A program made the position numbers and the translations under genes. 64,000 bases of DNA, taken from positions 29,178 to 93,177 of the forward strand of contig NZ_VZZK01000029.1 in assembly GCF_008806385.1 (NCBI RefSeq). Reading direction: 5' to 3'. Source of the stretch: Methylobacterium soli. Its GTDB lineage: Bacteria > Pseudomonadota > Alphaproteobacteria > Rhizobiales > Beijerinckiaceae. Shown here one piece after another: positions 17,249-25,640 of the stretch (the first letter of the stretch is position 1; every line of letters starts with the position of its first letter). The notes below the pieces were generated by a model, which was given only the letters and a program-made list of their open reading frames with translations, did not search any database and had not been told where the DNA came from.

Positions 17249-17863
17249 TCACTTGTTGGGTTTCTCAACCACCAGATAGATCCAGTCTGCATGAGCCCTT
17301 TCCGTCTGAGCCTCAGTTATTTCGAATTCAAGCAAGCCATGACCGATAAGCTTGTCATTTAGCTCTCGCTTTGTCCAATATCGAAAAAATCTTGGGGCAT
17401 TGATCTTTTTATTATGCCATTCGGAGCCCTGACCAACTTTGATGGTGAAGGCGAATACTCCGCCCGGATTGAGCATGTCAATTGTTTTCGTCAAAACATC
17501 ATCGAACTCAACCTCATTGAAGTGCGGCATCACAGCATTTGCAATGACTGCATCATAGTTTTGGTCAAATTTATCGGTCAAAACATTGAACTTTACAACC
17601 TTAAATCCTTTAAGGCGGATGTCTTCGACGAACTCATCGATTGCATCACGGCATGTTAAGGAGTAGCCTTTACTCGTGATATACCTTGCATAGCGGGCGT
17701 GCGCGGTCCCAATCTCGAATATTCTTGCATCTTTAGCAAAGCGCGCGAGGACCCTGTCGATCCAATCCTTCGATGCACCTGTCACATTTTGCGACGAATT
17801 TGCATCGTACTCGCGAAATTTCTCCGCATATGATTTGAGAGTTATCTGATTTTCTTTCGACAA
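17249..17863 (-). CDS. class I SAM-dependent methyltransferase, AT-rich
   Basis: 204 residues. The Rossmann-type motif I is ARIFEIGTAHARYARYI, with the acidic residue after beta-2 in TCRDAIDEF. NYDAVIANAVMPHFNEVEFD is motif IV/post-I, and LNPGGVFAFTIKVGQG is the characteristic beta-5 LxPGG element. It resembles Methyltransf_11/25 small-molecule methyltransferases; the substrate is unknown. There is a TTG start at 17863 with GGGGG about 8 bases upstream. Codon use is strikingly AT-rich compared with the genes around it (many AAA, AAT, TTT, ATT codons), which points to recent horizontal gain. It converges on the LysR gene. Confidence 0.8.
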   Translation of the reverse strand: MSKENQITLKSYAEKFREYDANSSQNVTGASKDWIDRVLARFAKDARIFEIGTAHARYARYITSKGYSLTCRDAIDEFVEDIRLKGFKVVKFNVLTDKFDQNYDAVIANAVMPHFNEVEFDDVLTKTIDMLNPGGVFAFTIKVGQGSEWHNKKINAPRFFRYWTKRELNDKLIGHGLLEFEITEAQTERAHADWIYLVVEKPNK

Positions 17864-18012
17864 AATTCATCCCCCATGAATAGCCCTTAATTCTTCTCTA
17901 GCCGCATTCGAGTGACGGTGAAACAGGCTGCGACCCTTCTGCCTTTTGTCCATTTCCAGGCGGTTACAACTCGAAAGCTGAAGGGCAGAAAACCACCCCT
18001 TGCGGACCCTGG

Positions 18013-18396
18013 TCAGTCGGCCAAGCCGTAGATGTCCAGCCCTAGCGGGAGGCCGCGCTCGCCCAGCATCGATAGAATCTGGGGCTGCAACTCTGTCCCT
18101 TCGTTGCCCTCTCGCAGGAACAGGCCGCAAAAGACATCACACTGGTAGCGGTGGGACAGTTCGCGCCAGAGGGACGGGTCGCTCGGGAGCCTGGTGAGGA
18201 GCGCGCCGATCTGCGTGTTGAGATCGCCAGGGATGCCGGCATCGAGCCGCCACGACCCGGACCAGGCGACGACATCGCGACCTGATGCCGTGCGACGCGT
18301 ATCGCCTTTCCGCGCCCACCCCGTAGGTTCGATGCCCAGTCGTTGCGTGATCTCGTCCGGATCGAGGGGGTCGCCGAAGATCCGCAGCGCAACCAT
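18013..18396 (-). CDS. DUF4279 family protein
   Basis: 127 residues opening MVALRIFGDPLDPDEITQRL, then a Trp-containing turn (EPTGWARKGDTR) and SGSWRLDAGIPGDLNTQIGA. This is the layout of DUF4279 proteins: two short beta-rich halves with an LxxxGxxLDPxEIT motif. The family is small, cytoplasmic, of unknown function and common in accessory regions next to toxin-immunity-like or mobile genes. Composition is nearer to the host than that of the methyltransferase gene. It stands alone, with 150-270-base gaps on both sides that hold nothing I can identify. Confidence 0.75.
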   Translation of the reverse strand: MVALRIFGDPLDPDEITQRLGIEPTGWARKGDTRRTASGRDVVAWSGSWRLDAGIPGDLNTQIGALLTRLPSDPSLWRELSHRYQCDVFCGLFLREGNEGTELQPQILSMLGERGLPLGLDIYGLAD

Positions 18397-18611
18397 CGTG
18401 CGAGCAAGTTAAGATATGCCGTCCATCCTAGCGCAACGGTGACGTCCGCACACCACCGAGCCTTTGTGAAAACCCTGGCATCGCTGGCCGCGATAGAATT
18501 TCGTTCTCTCAAGCAGCGATGCCGCGCCTTCTGGTGAGCACTTTTCCAATCTCTGGCACGCCAGAAAGAGCATGGTTTGGAAATTTGCTCTACGGCTGCG
18601 TGACGCGGCTA

Positions 18612-18627
18612 CGTTTTCACACAGCCT
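18612..18627 (+). repeat. left copy of a perfect 16-base inverted repeat
   Basis: CGTTTTCACACAGCCT. The exact reverse complement is at 19169-19184, so the two copies enclose 541 bases with one small membrane-protein gene. A partial match (TTGTGAAAACCC) lies at about 18463. Confidence 0.8.
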
Positions 18628-18668
18628 GGACCCCAAGCAGAGTTAGAAGCTGCGCGTGTCTGGCAAGC

Positions 18669-19016
18669 TCATTGGAAGTTTTGACACCTGAACTGCTGCC
18701 GCTTCCAAACTGTGCGGAGCAGCATGTAGACGCCGAGCAGCGCCACGACCGCAGCACCCACGCCATGCCCAGAGCGCCAAAGGCCGATACTCGCGCTTGC
18801 GCATGCGAGCGAGGACCAAACCCCCTCCCAGACGGTGTAGCGGCGCACGCGGTTCGGCATATTCCGATCCCACACCCAGTAGTCGGCCGCGGCACGAATA
18901 TCGTCCTCGCTGAAACTGTTGGGCAATCTGGACCGGACCTCAGCGAGCGCGGCTTGCGAGCACCACGCAGTCAGCCCGAAGAAGACGATCGATAACGCGT
19001 ATAGGACCCCGACCAT
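18669..19016 (-). CDS. small membrane protein between inverted repeats, unknown
   Basis: 115 residues with three likely membrane segments: residues 2-20 (VGVLYALSIVFFGLTAWCS), about 67-84 (SSLACASASIGLW) and about 85-102 (GVGAAVVALLGVYMLL). Between the first two is a polar loop with FSEDDIRAAADYWVWDRNMPNR. I do not recognise a family. It is the only plausible gene inside the 16-base inverted repeats. Composition is moderately GC-rich, lower than the chromosomal background. ATG 19016 is the only upstream start in frame. Confidence 0.5.
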   Translation of the reverse strand: MVGVLYALSIVFFGLTAWCSQAALAEVRSRLPNSFSEDDIRAAADYWVWDRNMPNRVRRYTVWEGVWSSLACASASIGLWRSGHGVGAAVVALLGVYMLLRTVWKRQQFRCQNFQ

Positions 19017-19889
19017 GATCCGGCGCTCCGCAGGTGGAGATCATCGATTGCGATCTTATAGTGCTACGCGAACCATTACGGTCGCCACAACGCGACAGCG
19101 AAACTTCCGTTATTTATCCCTAATGGGCCTCAATCCAATTTACATCAGTGTACAGCCGCTTGCGACCGAGGCTGTGTGAAAACGCGCGAGCGGGAGAAGG
19201 ATTTACCCTCAAGCAATCTCGACAATGCTGAAAAGGGCGTCCGATTGGCGTCAGAACGGCCCTTGGCGGACTGGAATGTCTGTCACACAGAAGATCGTTC
19301 TGCGATTCTGGAAAGGGCCGGTGTTTTCTCACAACGTTCACCCCGAGCGGCCATCCCCCCCTTTCGACCCAACCTCGCCGCAAAAGGCGATCGACATCAT
19401 CCTTGGAAGCGGACATTCCTGACATCGTTATTCCGACAGCAATATGTACGGAGTGACCCCATGCGACTTCGTCATGAAAGACTGATGTCCCTTTCGAAGC
19501 CGAGGAGCGCAAGTTCAGCAATGTCGGACGCCGCGCAGGCAAGATGTTGACCGCCGACAGGTGCATCTTGATCGGCCCTTCGATGTGCCTCCTATTTCCT
19601 GTTGCGAGAACGCTCCGAGGTCGAGGACCCAAGCCCTGGAATGCAGTGACCGCTTCAGAAATCAGGTATGATGAAGAGGAAATTCGGCTGTGTTGTTGAT
19701 GTGCTACAGCCTTGGGCCTCGCCGTGATGTCTGGAGGATAGTCAGGGCTTCGACCAGCGACACGAACGCTGGCTCGGATCAGCTCTAACCTCCAATAGGG
19801 CATCGCCGAGACGCTCAACACCGTAGGGCCTAGGCAGGCGGTGAGCAGCCCAACGCGGTTCTTCGGATGAGCGGGCACGTTGCGATCAC
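19017..19889. other. 873 bases without a supportable gene; degenerate accessory DNA
   Basis: Open frames on either strand (for example a minus-strand one over 19120-19950) have no recognisable domain, unbiased codon use and no ribosome site. The stretch holds the right-hand inverted repeat at 19169-19184 and one gaagcggacattc element at 19406-19418. Related copies lie near 23129-23200. I read it as decayed insertion or integration debris. Confidence 0.55.
19169..19184 (-). repeat. right copy of a perfect 16-base inverted repeat
   Basis: AGGCTGTGTGAAAACG is the reverse complement of 18612-18627. No transposase gene lies between or beside the copies. Confidence 0.8.
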
Positions 19890-21626
19890 ATGACCAGGGT
19901 AGAGAAGCCGGTGTCGATCTCGGCGATATCAGAGGGCGGCTTCGAAGCACGACAGGTCATTCTCGCCCTCGTCGTCTCGATCTTCATCATCGCGGCGGGG
20001 ACGTTGGCCGGTGTCAGCCAGTACGCCGGCTCTCGCGCGGCTCTGATTGGCGATGCGCAGACCCGGGCCTCACGCTTCGAGACGGTTTATCGCGAGGCCT
20101 CCGAGGCGCGCCTCCAAGCTTTGCGCCTTGGCGCGGAGATCATCGCACGGGACACGCTCATCGTCGCCGCGCTCATGCAGCGCGACCGCCCAGAACTCGC
20201 CCGGCGTTCGGTGCCCCTCTTCGAGCAGGTTCTGAAGCCCCGCTTCGGCGTCACCATCCTGGGCTTCCAGGTCGCTGCCGACGTCAATTTCTTCAGGGCT
20301 CATCGTCCTGACCTCTTCGGAGACAGCCTGGCGGATCGTGCGATGGTTGCCGCCGTCATGAAAACGCGCGTCCCGGTGGTTGGCCTGGAAATCGGCCGCC
20401 TCGGCCCGGAACTGCGCGTGATCGCACCGGTCGTGTCTGGCGACACGTTCGTCGGCAATCTCGAACTCGGCAGCTCGCCTTGGGATGCGTTGCAGATTGC
20501 CGCGCAGGCGACCGGTCTCGACTTCGGCTTCGCCCTCGACCGTCGTGTCGCCGAGACCCTCGACCGGACGCGCGGAACGACCGACTTGGCGAAGGGTGAG
20601 GTGCTCTACATCCGCTTCTCCCGGACCGAGGCGCGCGATCTTCTCGCCCTCATACCGTTCAACCCGGCCGAGACCGCCGCTCAATCCTCGCAGGCTGATG
20701 GCCGCGAGGCCTTCGTGCAGACGATCCCGATCGTCGACGTGAGCCGGCAGCCGGTGATCCACATCACCGTGGCGGACGACCTGACCGACGCGCTTGCCCG
20801 GGCCCGCAACCGGATCGTCCTGTACACCGCATCGGCGACAGCGATCCTGCTGGCGGTCATGCTGATCGGACTCTTCCAGTTCCGCGCGTTGCGTGCGCGC
20901 CTGGAACGCAGCTTCTCCGGGCGCCTCCAGGAAGTGCGGAGCAAGGCACGGGCCTACGACCAGATCCGCCAATCGCTGAACGACCTCAATGCATGGAAAC
21001 TTGGGCTTCTCACCGAATTGATTCTGCTGATCCGCGACCCGCTCATCGCCGTCCAGGGCGCGATCAATACGGCGATGCGCGGCGATCCCGAGGTCTCCGG
21101 ACCGTCCCTTGCCTTCGCGGCCAGCGAGGTCCACCGCCTGAACACCGCGGTGGAAGACCAGGCGACGATGCTCCTCATGCGCGACCGCCTCAGGCGCGCC
21201 GAGCCGGAACCCGTCGATGTGACGGCTTTGACGTCCGCAGTCGCCGCCGAGGCAGGCGGGCCACCCGCGATCCAGATCAATGCGTCGGCGGGCCTCCCGC
21301 CGGTGCGTTGCGACGCATCGCTCCTGCGCGCGGCGTTCCGAACCGTCGTCCTCGTGCTGCAGCGGCGCTCGGATGCGACGTCCCTCGTCATGGCGATCAA
21401 GACGGAGGATGGCGTGATCGTCGGCCGCATCGTGGGATCCGGCGCCTGGAAAGGGACGATGCCGAGCCTCGACGAGCTGGTGGCGTTCGGCATGGCGACG
21501 GACAAGGAAGCCGGCAGCTCGCTGATCCTGGCCCGGCTCACCTTCGAGCATTTCGACGGCTCTCTGTCCCTCCTCGACAATGAGCCGAACCGGGTCGGCT
21601 TCCAATTCACTCTGAAGGTTGCCTGA
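19890..21626 (+). CDS. membrane sensor with degenerate histidine-kinase module
   Basis: 578 residues. A first membrane helix (about 22-44, VILALVVSIFIIAAGTLAGV) precedes a periplasmic region of about 260 residues that looks like a double-Cache sensor (RVPVVGLEIGRLGPELRVIA, DTFVGNLELG). A second helix follows at about 307-332 (YTASATAILLAVMLIGLFQF). The cytoplasmic part aligns in outline with a histidine kinase, but where the H-box should read SHELRTPL it reads LILLIRDPL, so the phosphoacceptor His is Leu (about residue 379). The end (GSSLILARLTFEHFDGSLSLL) keeps only the shape of the G2 box and final strands. It probably senses a ligand without kinase activity. The stop overlaps the MscS gene start (TGATG). 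Confidence 0.7.
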   Translation: MTRVEKPVSISAISEGGFEARQVILALVVSIFIIAAGTLAGVSQYAGSRAALIGDAQTRASRFETVYREASEARLQALRLGAEIIARDTLIVAALMQRDRPELARRSVPLFEQVLKPRFGVTILGFQVAADVNFFRAHRPDLFGDSLADRAMVAAVMKTRVPVVGLEIGRLGPELRVIAPVVSGDTFVGNLELGSSPWDALQIAAQATGLDFGFALDRRVAETLDRTRGTTDLAKGEVLYIRFSRTEARDLLALIPFNPAETAAQSSQADGREAFVQTIPIVDVSRQPVIHITVADDLTDALARARNRIVLYTASATAILLAVMLIGLFQFRALRARLERSFSGRLQEVRSKARAYDQIRQSLNDLNAWKLGLLTELILLIRDPLIAVQGAINTAMRGDPEVSGPSLAFAASEVHRLNTAVEDQATMLLMRDRLRRAEPEPVDVTALTSAVAAEAGGPPAIQINASAGLPPVRCDASLLRAAFRTVVLVLQRRSDATSLVMAIKTEDGVIVGRIVGSGAWKGTMPSLDELVAFGMATDKEAGSSLILARLTFEHFDGSLSLLDNEPNRVGFQFTLKVA

Positions 21627-23068
21627 TGGGTGCGCGCCTCCTGCCGCGACCGCCGCTGGCCCTGATCCTGTCCTTCCTGGCAGTCTCGGGATTGCTCCTC
21701 CTCGAAGATCTGTTCGCCCGCCCCTTCACCTTCCTGACCGGCATCAGCTTTGAGGCCGTTCGGCGCGCTGAGACGGCGCTCCTGCTCGGCATCGCCACCC
21801 TTCTCGTCGCGCGCTTCGTCCGGCGCGACCTGATCCACGGTTTGCTGGAGCGTCGGGCCGGCAAGGCCTTGCCTCATCTCATCGGCGACGTGGCGAGCCT
21901 GTTCGTCTTCGTTGTCGGCGCCGCCATCATCATGACGGGCGTGTACGGCTGGGACATCGGCGCCGTCGTCGCAGCCGGCGGCTTAAGCCTCGCCATCCTC
22001 GGACTGGCGCTCAAGGATGTCATCCTCGCTGTCTTCAACGGTGCCGCGCTGAACGTGGAGAACGCCTTCATGGTCGGCGATCGCGTCAAGATCGGCGAGG
22101 TCGACGGCACCGTGGTGCAGTCGACTTGGCGCAGCACCACGATCCTGACCAAGGCGCGGCGCCTCGTCACGATCCCGAACATCGCCCTCGGCACGACCTC
22201 GATCACGAATTTCGACCGGCCGGACAAGAGCGAGCAACGCATCCTGGAGATCTGCCTCGACTACGACGTCACGGCGGAAAGCGCGGAGCGGATCTTGCTC
22301 GCTGGCGTGCTCGGGGCCGCGGGGATCACACTCGTCGATGCGCCACGGGTCCACGCCATCCGCCTCGATCGAGACGGCGTGGTCTACGCAATCCGCTACG
22401 TGATCGCGAGCCACGACCAGGGGCTGTCTTCCGATCACGCGGTCATCAAGAGCATCCTGGCGCATCTGCGCGACGCGGGGATCGGCGTCGCCTATCCGAA
22501 GCAGGAGGTCGTGAACGCCGAGCGTCGAATCCGTGTCGCGGATCGCACCGTCGATCGGCGCGTGCTCGTGCAGCAATGCGGGCTGTTCCGCGGTCTGCCA
22601 CCGGCGGTCCAAGCCCGGATCGCCGATGCGTTGATCGAGCAGACGGTTCAGGCGGGCGCCTCACTCATCGCGGCGGGCACGGTGCGCTCATCGCTCTTCA
22701 TCGTCGGCGAGGGCTTGATCAAGCGGCTCCGCGCTCGGCCCGACCGGCCCGGCTTCGTAGAGGAACGTTATATCGCAACCCAGGCTTTCGGACGACGCGC
22801 CTTCCTATCCGGCCTACCCCACCCAGCCCCGATCGGGGCCATCACGCAAAGCCTCGTCTTCGAACTCACCCGCACCGCTTTCGCAGGCATTCTCGCGACA
22901 CATCCCGAGATCAAGGTGCTGCTGGCGACGAACTTCGCGCGCTCTCCGACCCTCGACATCACGCATGCGACGGAAGTCAGTGCACTCGAAGCCCGCGCCG
23001 AACGCCCGATGGCCTTCTATCTCGGCCTGCTGGAATCGATCGCATCAACGGAAGCGACCATTCGTTGA
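21626..23068 (+). CDS. MscS-type mechanosensitive channel with cyclic-nucleotide-binding-like domain
   Basis: 480 residues. Three to four N-terminal helices lead to the MscS pore helix AAGGLSLAILGLALKDVILAVFNG and the beta domain MVGDRVKIGEVDGTVVQSTWRSTTI. LVTIPNIALGTTSITNF is the standard MscS motif. The C-terminal 170 residues form a cNMP-binding-like beta-roll (LFRGLPPAVQARIADALIEQ, SLFIVGEGLIKRL). The phosphate-binding cassette position reads FGRRAFLSG instead of FGE-x-AL, so cyclic-nucleotide binding is doubtful. Such channels are known in alphaproteobacteria as cyclic-nucleotide-gated MscS relatives. Coupling to the degenerate sensor suggests the two proteins work as one unit. Confidence 0.88.
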   Translation: MGARLLPRPPLALILSFLAVSGLLLLEDLFARPFTFLTGISFEAVRRAETALLLGIATLLVARFVRRDLIHGLLERRAGKALPHLIGDVASLFVFVVGAAIIMTGVYGWDIGAVVAAGGLSLAILGLALKDVILAVFNGAALNVENAFMVGDRVKIGEVDGTVVQSTWRSTTILTKARRLVTIPNIALGTTSITNFDRPDKSEQRILEICLDYDVTAESAERILLAGVLGAAGITLVDAPRVHAIRLDRDGVVYAIRYVIASHDQGLSSDHAVIKSILAHLRDAGIGVAYPKQEVVNAERRIRVADRTVDRRVLVQQCGLFRGLPPAVQARIADALIEQTVQAGASLIAAGTVRSSLFIVGEGLIKRLRARPDRPGFVEERYIATQAFGRRAFLSGLPHPAPIGAITQSLVFELTRTAFAGILATHPEIKVLLATNFARSPTLDITHATEVSALEARAERPMAFYLGLLESIASTEATIR

Positions 23069-23395
23069 TGCGACAGACCCGTCGGTCCGGTTCGCGCCTT
23101 CGAGCAAATCTCCGCGGCGCGTCTCCTTGATGTCCGCTTGAGGTCAACACCTTCCGGCCTGCGATGTCCGCTTCAGCCGTCAAGATGCTTGAAAGCGGAC
23201 GCTCGCAAATCCGCCCGAGACGAACATTCAACAAGCACTACCAAGCGTCCGATTATCATCGCGACGAGGCGGCGGCACGTAACGCGAATCCGGCCCGGCG
23301 TTCTCCGTTGGAGAACGCCCAATGGTGCATGACGTTTGGACACGCCCGGCGCGCCTCCGATACTCTCCGGGACAATCAATTCGGAGGTAACGTCG
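23069..23395. other. 327-base gap with repeated GTCCGCTT elements and a promoter region
   Basis: Two copies of gatgtccgctt(g/c)ag (about 23129 and 23163) and an inverted relative gaaagcggacgctc (about 23188) lie here. A similar element is at 19406. No gene is supportable. The last 20 bases hold a strong ribosome site (GGAGGTAA) for the CoA-transferase gene, whose promoter is probably also here. Confidence 0.5.
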
Positions 23396-24589
23396 ATGAC
23401 TGGTCCGCTTGCCGGAATCCGCGTGCTCGAACTCGGAAACCTGATCGCCGCGCCGTTCGCCGCGCGCCTGCTGGCCGAGTTCGGGGCCGACGTGGTGAAG
23501 GTCGAGACCCCCGGATCGGGCGACCCCCTGCGCAAGTGGCGCAAGCTGCACGAGGGCACCTCGCTCTGGTGGTACCTTCAGTCGCGCAACAAGAAATCCA
23601 TCGCGGTCGACCTCAAGGCGCCGGACGGGCTCGCGGTGGTCAAGGCGCTGGCGGCCGGGGCCGACGTGGTGATCGAGAACTTCCGGCCCGGCGGCCTGGA
23701 GAAGCTCGGCCTCGGCTGGGACGTCCTCTCCGCGCTGAACCCGAGCCTGACCATGGTGCGGATCTCCGGCTACGGCCAGACCGGCCCCTACCGCGACCGC
23801 CCCGGCTTCGGGGCGATCGGCGAGGCCATGGGGGGCATCCGCTACACCACCGGATCGCCCGAGAGCCCCCCGGCCCGCGTCGGCGTCAGCATCGGCGACA
23901 CCCTGGCCTCGCTCCACGGCGTGATCGGCGCGCTGATGTCGCTCCTGCACGTGAAGACCCAAGGCGGACGCGGGCAGGTGGTCGACGTCTCGCTGGTCGA
24001 GAGCGTGTTCAACGTCATGGAGAGCCTGGTGCCCGAGTACGACCTCCTCGGCGAGGTCCGGACCCGCACCGGCGGCGCCCTGCCGGGCATCACGCCCTCC
24101 AACACCTACCCGACCCGCGACGGCGGCTACGTCGTGATCGCGGGCAACAGCGACCCGATCTTCCGCCGCCTCATGAGCGCGATCGGCCGGCCCGACCTCG
24201 CGGAGGACCCGGCCCTGCGCAGCAATGACGGCCGCTCGGCCCAGGCCGCCATGCTGGACGCGACGATCGCCGCGTGGTCGGGCGCGCGCACGATCGAGGA
24301 GGTGCTCTGCGTCCTGGACGCGGCCGAGGTGCCGGCGGGGCGGATCTACTCGGTGGCCGACATCGTCGCCGACCCGCATTACGCCGCCCGCGACATGATC
24401 CTGCCGACGGAGCTGCCCGGCGGCACGCGGGTGAAGATGCCCGGCATCGTGCCGAAACTCTCGGGGACGCCGGGGGGCGTGCGCTGGTCCGGACCGGCGC
24501 TCGGCGCCCATACGGACGAGGTGCTGGCAGGCCTCGGCTACGACGCGGAGGCCATCGCGCGCCTGCGCGGCGCCGGAGCCGTCGCGTGA
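23396..24589 (+). CDS. CaiB/BaiF-family CoA-transferase
   Basis: 397 residues, class III CoA-transferase. It opens LAGIRVLELGNLIAAPFAAR, then LAEFGADVVKVETPGSGDPL and VIENFRPGGLEKLGLG. ISGYGQTGPYRDRPGFGAIG is a hallmark of the family. The catalytic Asp is in SIGDTLASLHG at about residue 167. It moves CoA between acyl-CoA donors and carboxylic acids. Succinyl-CoA:glutarate/hydroxymethylglutarate transferase relatives are the likeliest here because an HMG-CoA-lyase-like gene follows with a GTGA overlap; this is inference. ATG 23396 is chosen because GGAGG lies 8 bases before it. Confidence 0.9.
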   Translation: MTGPLAGIRVLELGNLIAAPFAARLLAEFGADVVKVETPGSGDPLRKWRKLHEGTSLWWYLQSRNKKSIAVDLKAPDGLAVVKALAAGADVVIENFRPGGLEKLGLGWDVLSALNPSLTMVRISGYGQTGPYRDRPGFGAIGEAMGGIRYTTGSPESPPARVGVSIGDTLASLHGVIGALMSLLHVKTQGGRGQVVDVSLVESVFNVMESLVPEYDLLGEVRTRTGGALPGITPSNTYPTRDGGYVVIAGNSDPIFRRLMSAIGRPDLAEDPALRSNDGRSAQAAMLDATIAAWSGARTIEEVLCVLDAAEVPAGRIYSVADIVADPHYAARDMILPTELPGGTRVKMPGIVPKLSGTPGGVRWSGPALGAHTDEVLAGLGYDAEAIARLRGAGAVA

Positions 24590-25566
24590 GCGCCGCGCCC
24601 ATGAGCCCCGGGTCCATGAGCCCCGCGTCCATGAGCCTCTCGGCCGACGCCCTGATCGTGCAGGAGGTCGCGCCCCGCGACGGCCTCCAGATCGAGCCCG
24701 CCTTCGTCCCGACCGAGGCGAAGATCGCCCTGATCGACGCCCTCTCGGCCGCGGGCTTCTCCCGCATCGAGGTGAGCTCGTTCGTCTCGCCCAAGGCCGT
24801 GCCGGCGCTCCGCGACGCCGCGGAGGTCTTCGCCGGCATCGCCCGGCGTCCCGGCACGATCTACGTGGCGCTGGTGCCGAACCTGAAGGGCGCCGAGCGG
24901 GCGCTCGCGGCGGGCGCCGACGAGATCAACCTCGTGATGTCGGCGAGCGAGACCCACAACCGCGCCAACATGGGCATGTCCTGCGAGGCGTCGCTGGACG
25001 CCTTCCGCCACATGGTCGCGGCCGCCCGGACCACGCGCGCGACGATCAACGCCACCATCGCCACCGCCTTCGGCTGCCCCTTCGAGGGCGCGCAGCCGGT
25101 CGAGAAGGTGGAGGCGCTCGTCGGGCGCTACCTCGATCTCGGGGTCGACGGCGTGACGCTCGCCGACACGACCGGCATGGCGAACCCGCGCCAGGTCGCC
25201 GACCTCGTCGGCCGCACCCTGGCGCGGGTTCCGGCCGAGCGCCTGACCCTGCATGTCCACAACACGCGGGGCGCCGGCATCGCCAACGTGCTCGCCGCGC
25301 ACGCGGCCGGGGCACGGCGCTTCGATGCGGCGCTGGGCGGCCTCGGCGGCTGCCCGTTCGCGCCCGGCGCCACCGGCAATGTCTGCACCGAGGATCTGGT
25401 CAGCCTCTGCCACGAGATGGGCCTCGCGACGGGCCTCGACCTCGACGCGCTGATCGGCCTGGCGCGGGGTCTGCCCGCCCTCGTCGGCCACGACGTGCCC
25501 GGCCAGGTCGCGAAGGCCGGACGCCCCTGCGACCTCCATCCCGCGCCCGCGCGCAACGCGGCCTGA
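24586..25566 (+). CDS. hydroxymethylglutaryl-CoA lyase family protein
   Basis: About 326 residues, a TIM-barrel HMGL-like lyase. Catalytic features are present: APRDGLQIEP (Arg-Asp of the active site), SAFVSPK-like strand (VSSFVSPKAVPAL), metal-binding LHVHNTRGAG, and the Cys-loop signature GLGGCPFAPGATGNVCTEDL. It cleaves 3-hydroxy-3-methylglutaryl-CoA or a close analogue into acetyl-CoA plus a keto acid. The start is GTG 24586, overlapping the CoA-transferase stop, or ATG 24601 within a triple 15-base repeat (MSPGSMSPASMS). With the CoA-transferase and the MFS carrier it could form uptake, activation and cleavage of a branched hydroxy diacid. Confidence 0.9.
   Translation: MSAAPMSPGSMSPASMSLSADALIVQEVAPRDGLQIEPAFVPTEAKIALIDALSAAGFSRIEVSSFVSPKAVPALRDAAEVFAGIARRPGTIYVALVPNLKGAERALAAGADEINLVMSASETHNRANMGMSCEASLDAFRHMVAAARTTRATINATIATAFGCPFEGAQPVEKVEALVGRYLDLGVDGVTLADTTGMANPRQVADLVGRTLARVPAERLTLHVHNTRGAGIANVLAAHAAGARRFDAALGGLGGCPFAPGATGNVCTEDLVSLCHEMGLATGLDLDALIGLARGLPALVGHDVPGQVAKAGRPCDLHPAPARNAA
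24601..24645. repeat. 15-base tandem triplication at a gene start
   Basis: Three copies of atgagcc(c/t)(c)(g/t)(c/g)(g/c)tcc-like units begin at 24601, 24616 and 24631. Each supplies an ATG in frame, so the HMGL-like gene has three alternative methionine starts spaced 15 bases apart. Confidence 0.75.
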
Positions 25567-25640
25567 ACCGCGAGGCCGGACGACACCGCCCGTCAGAGGC
25601 GGACCGGCACGAAACCTCAGAACGCCTCAGGGAGAAAACC

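Noticed and set aside
19120..19950. Open frame of 276 codons on the minus strand
   Set aside because: No ribosome site, no domain, mixed composition, and it overlaps the start of the sensor gene. It looks like chance in degenerate DNA.
23164..24228. Open frame starting before the CoA-transferase in another frame
   Set aside because: It becomes Arg/Gly/Pro-rich once it overlaps the CoA-transferase, which has a strong GGAGG site and family motifs.
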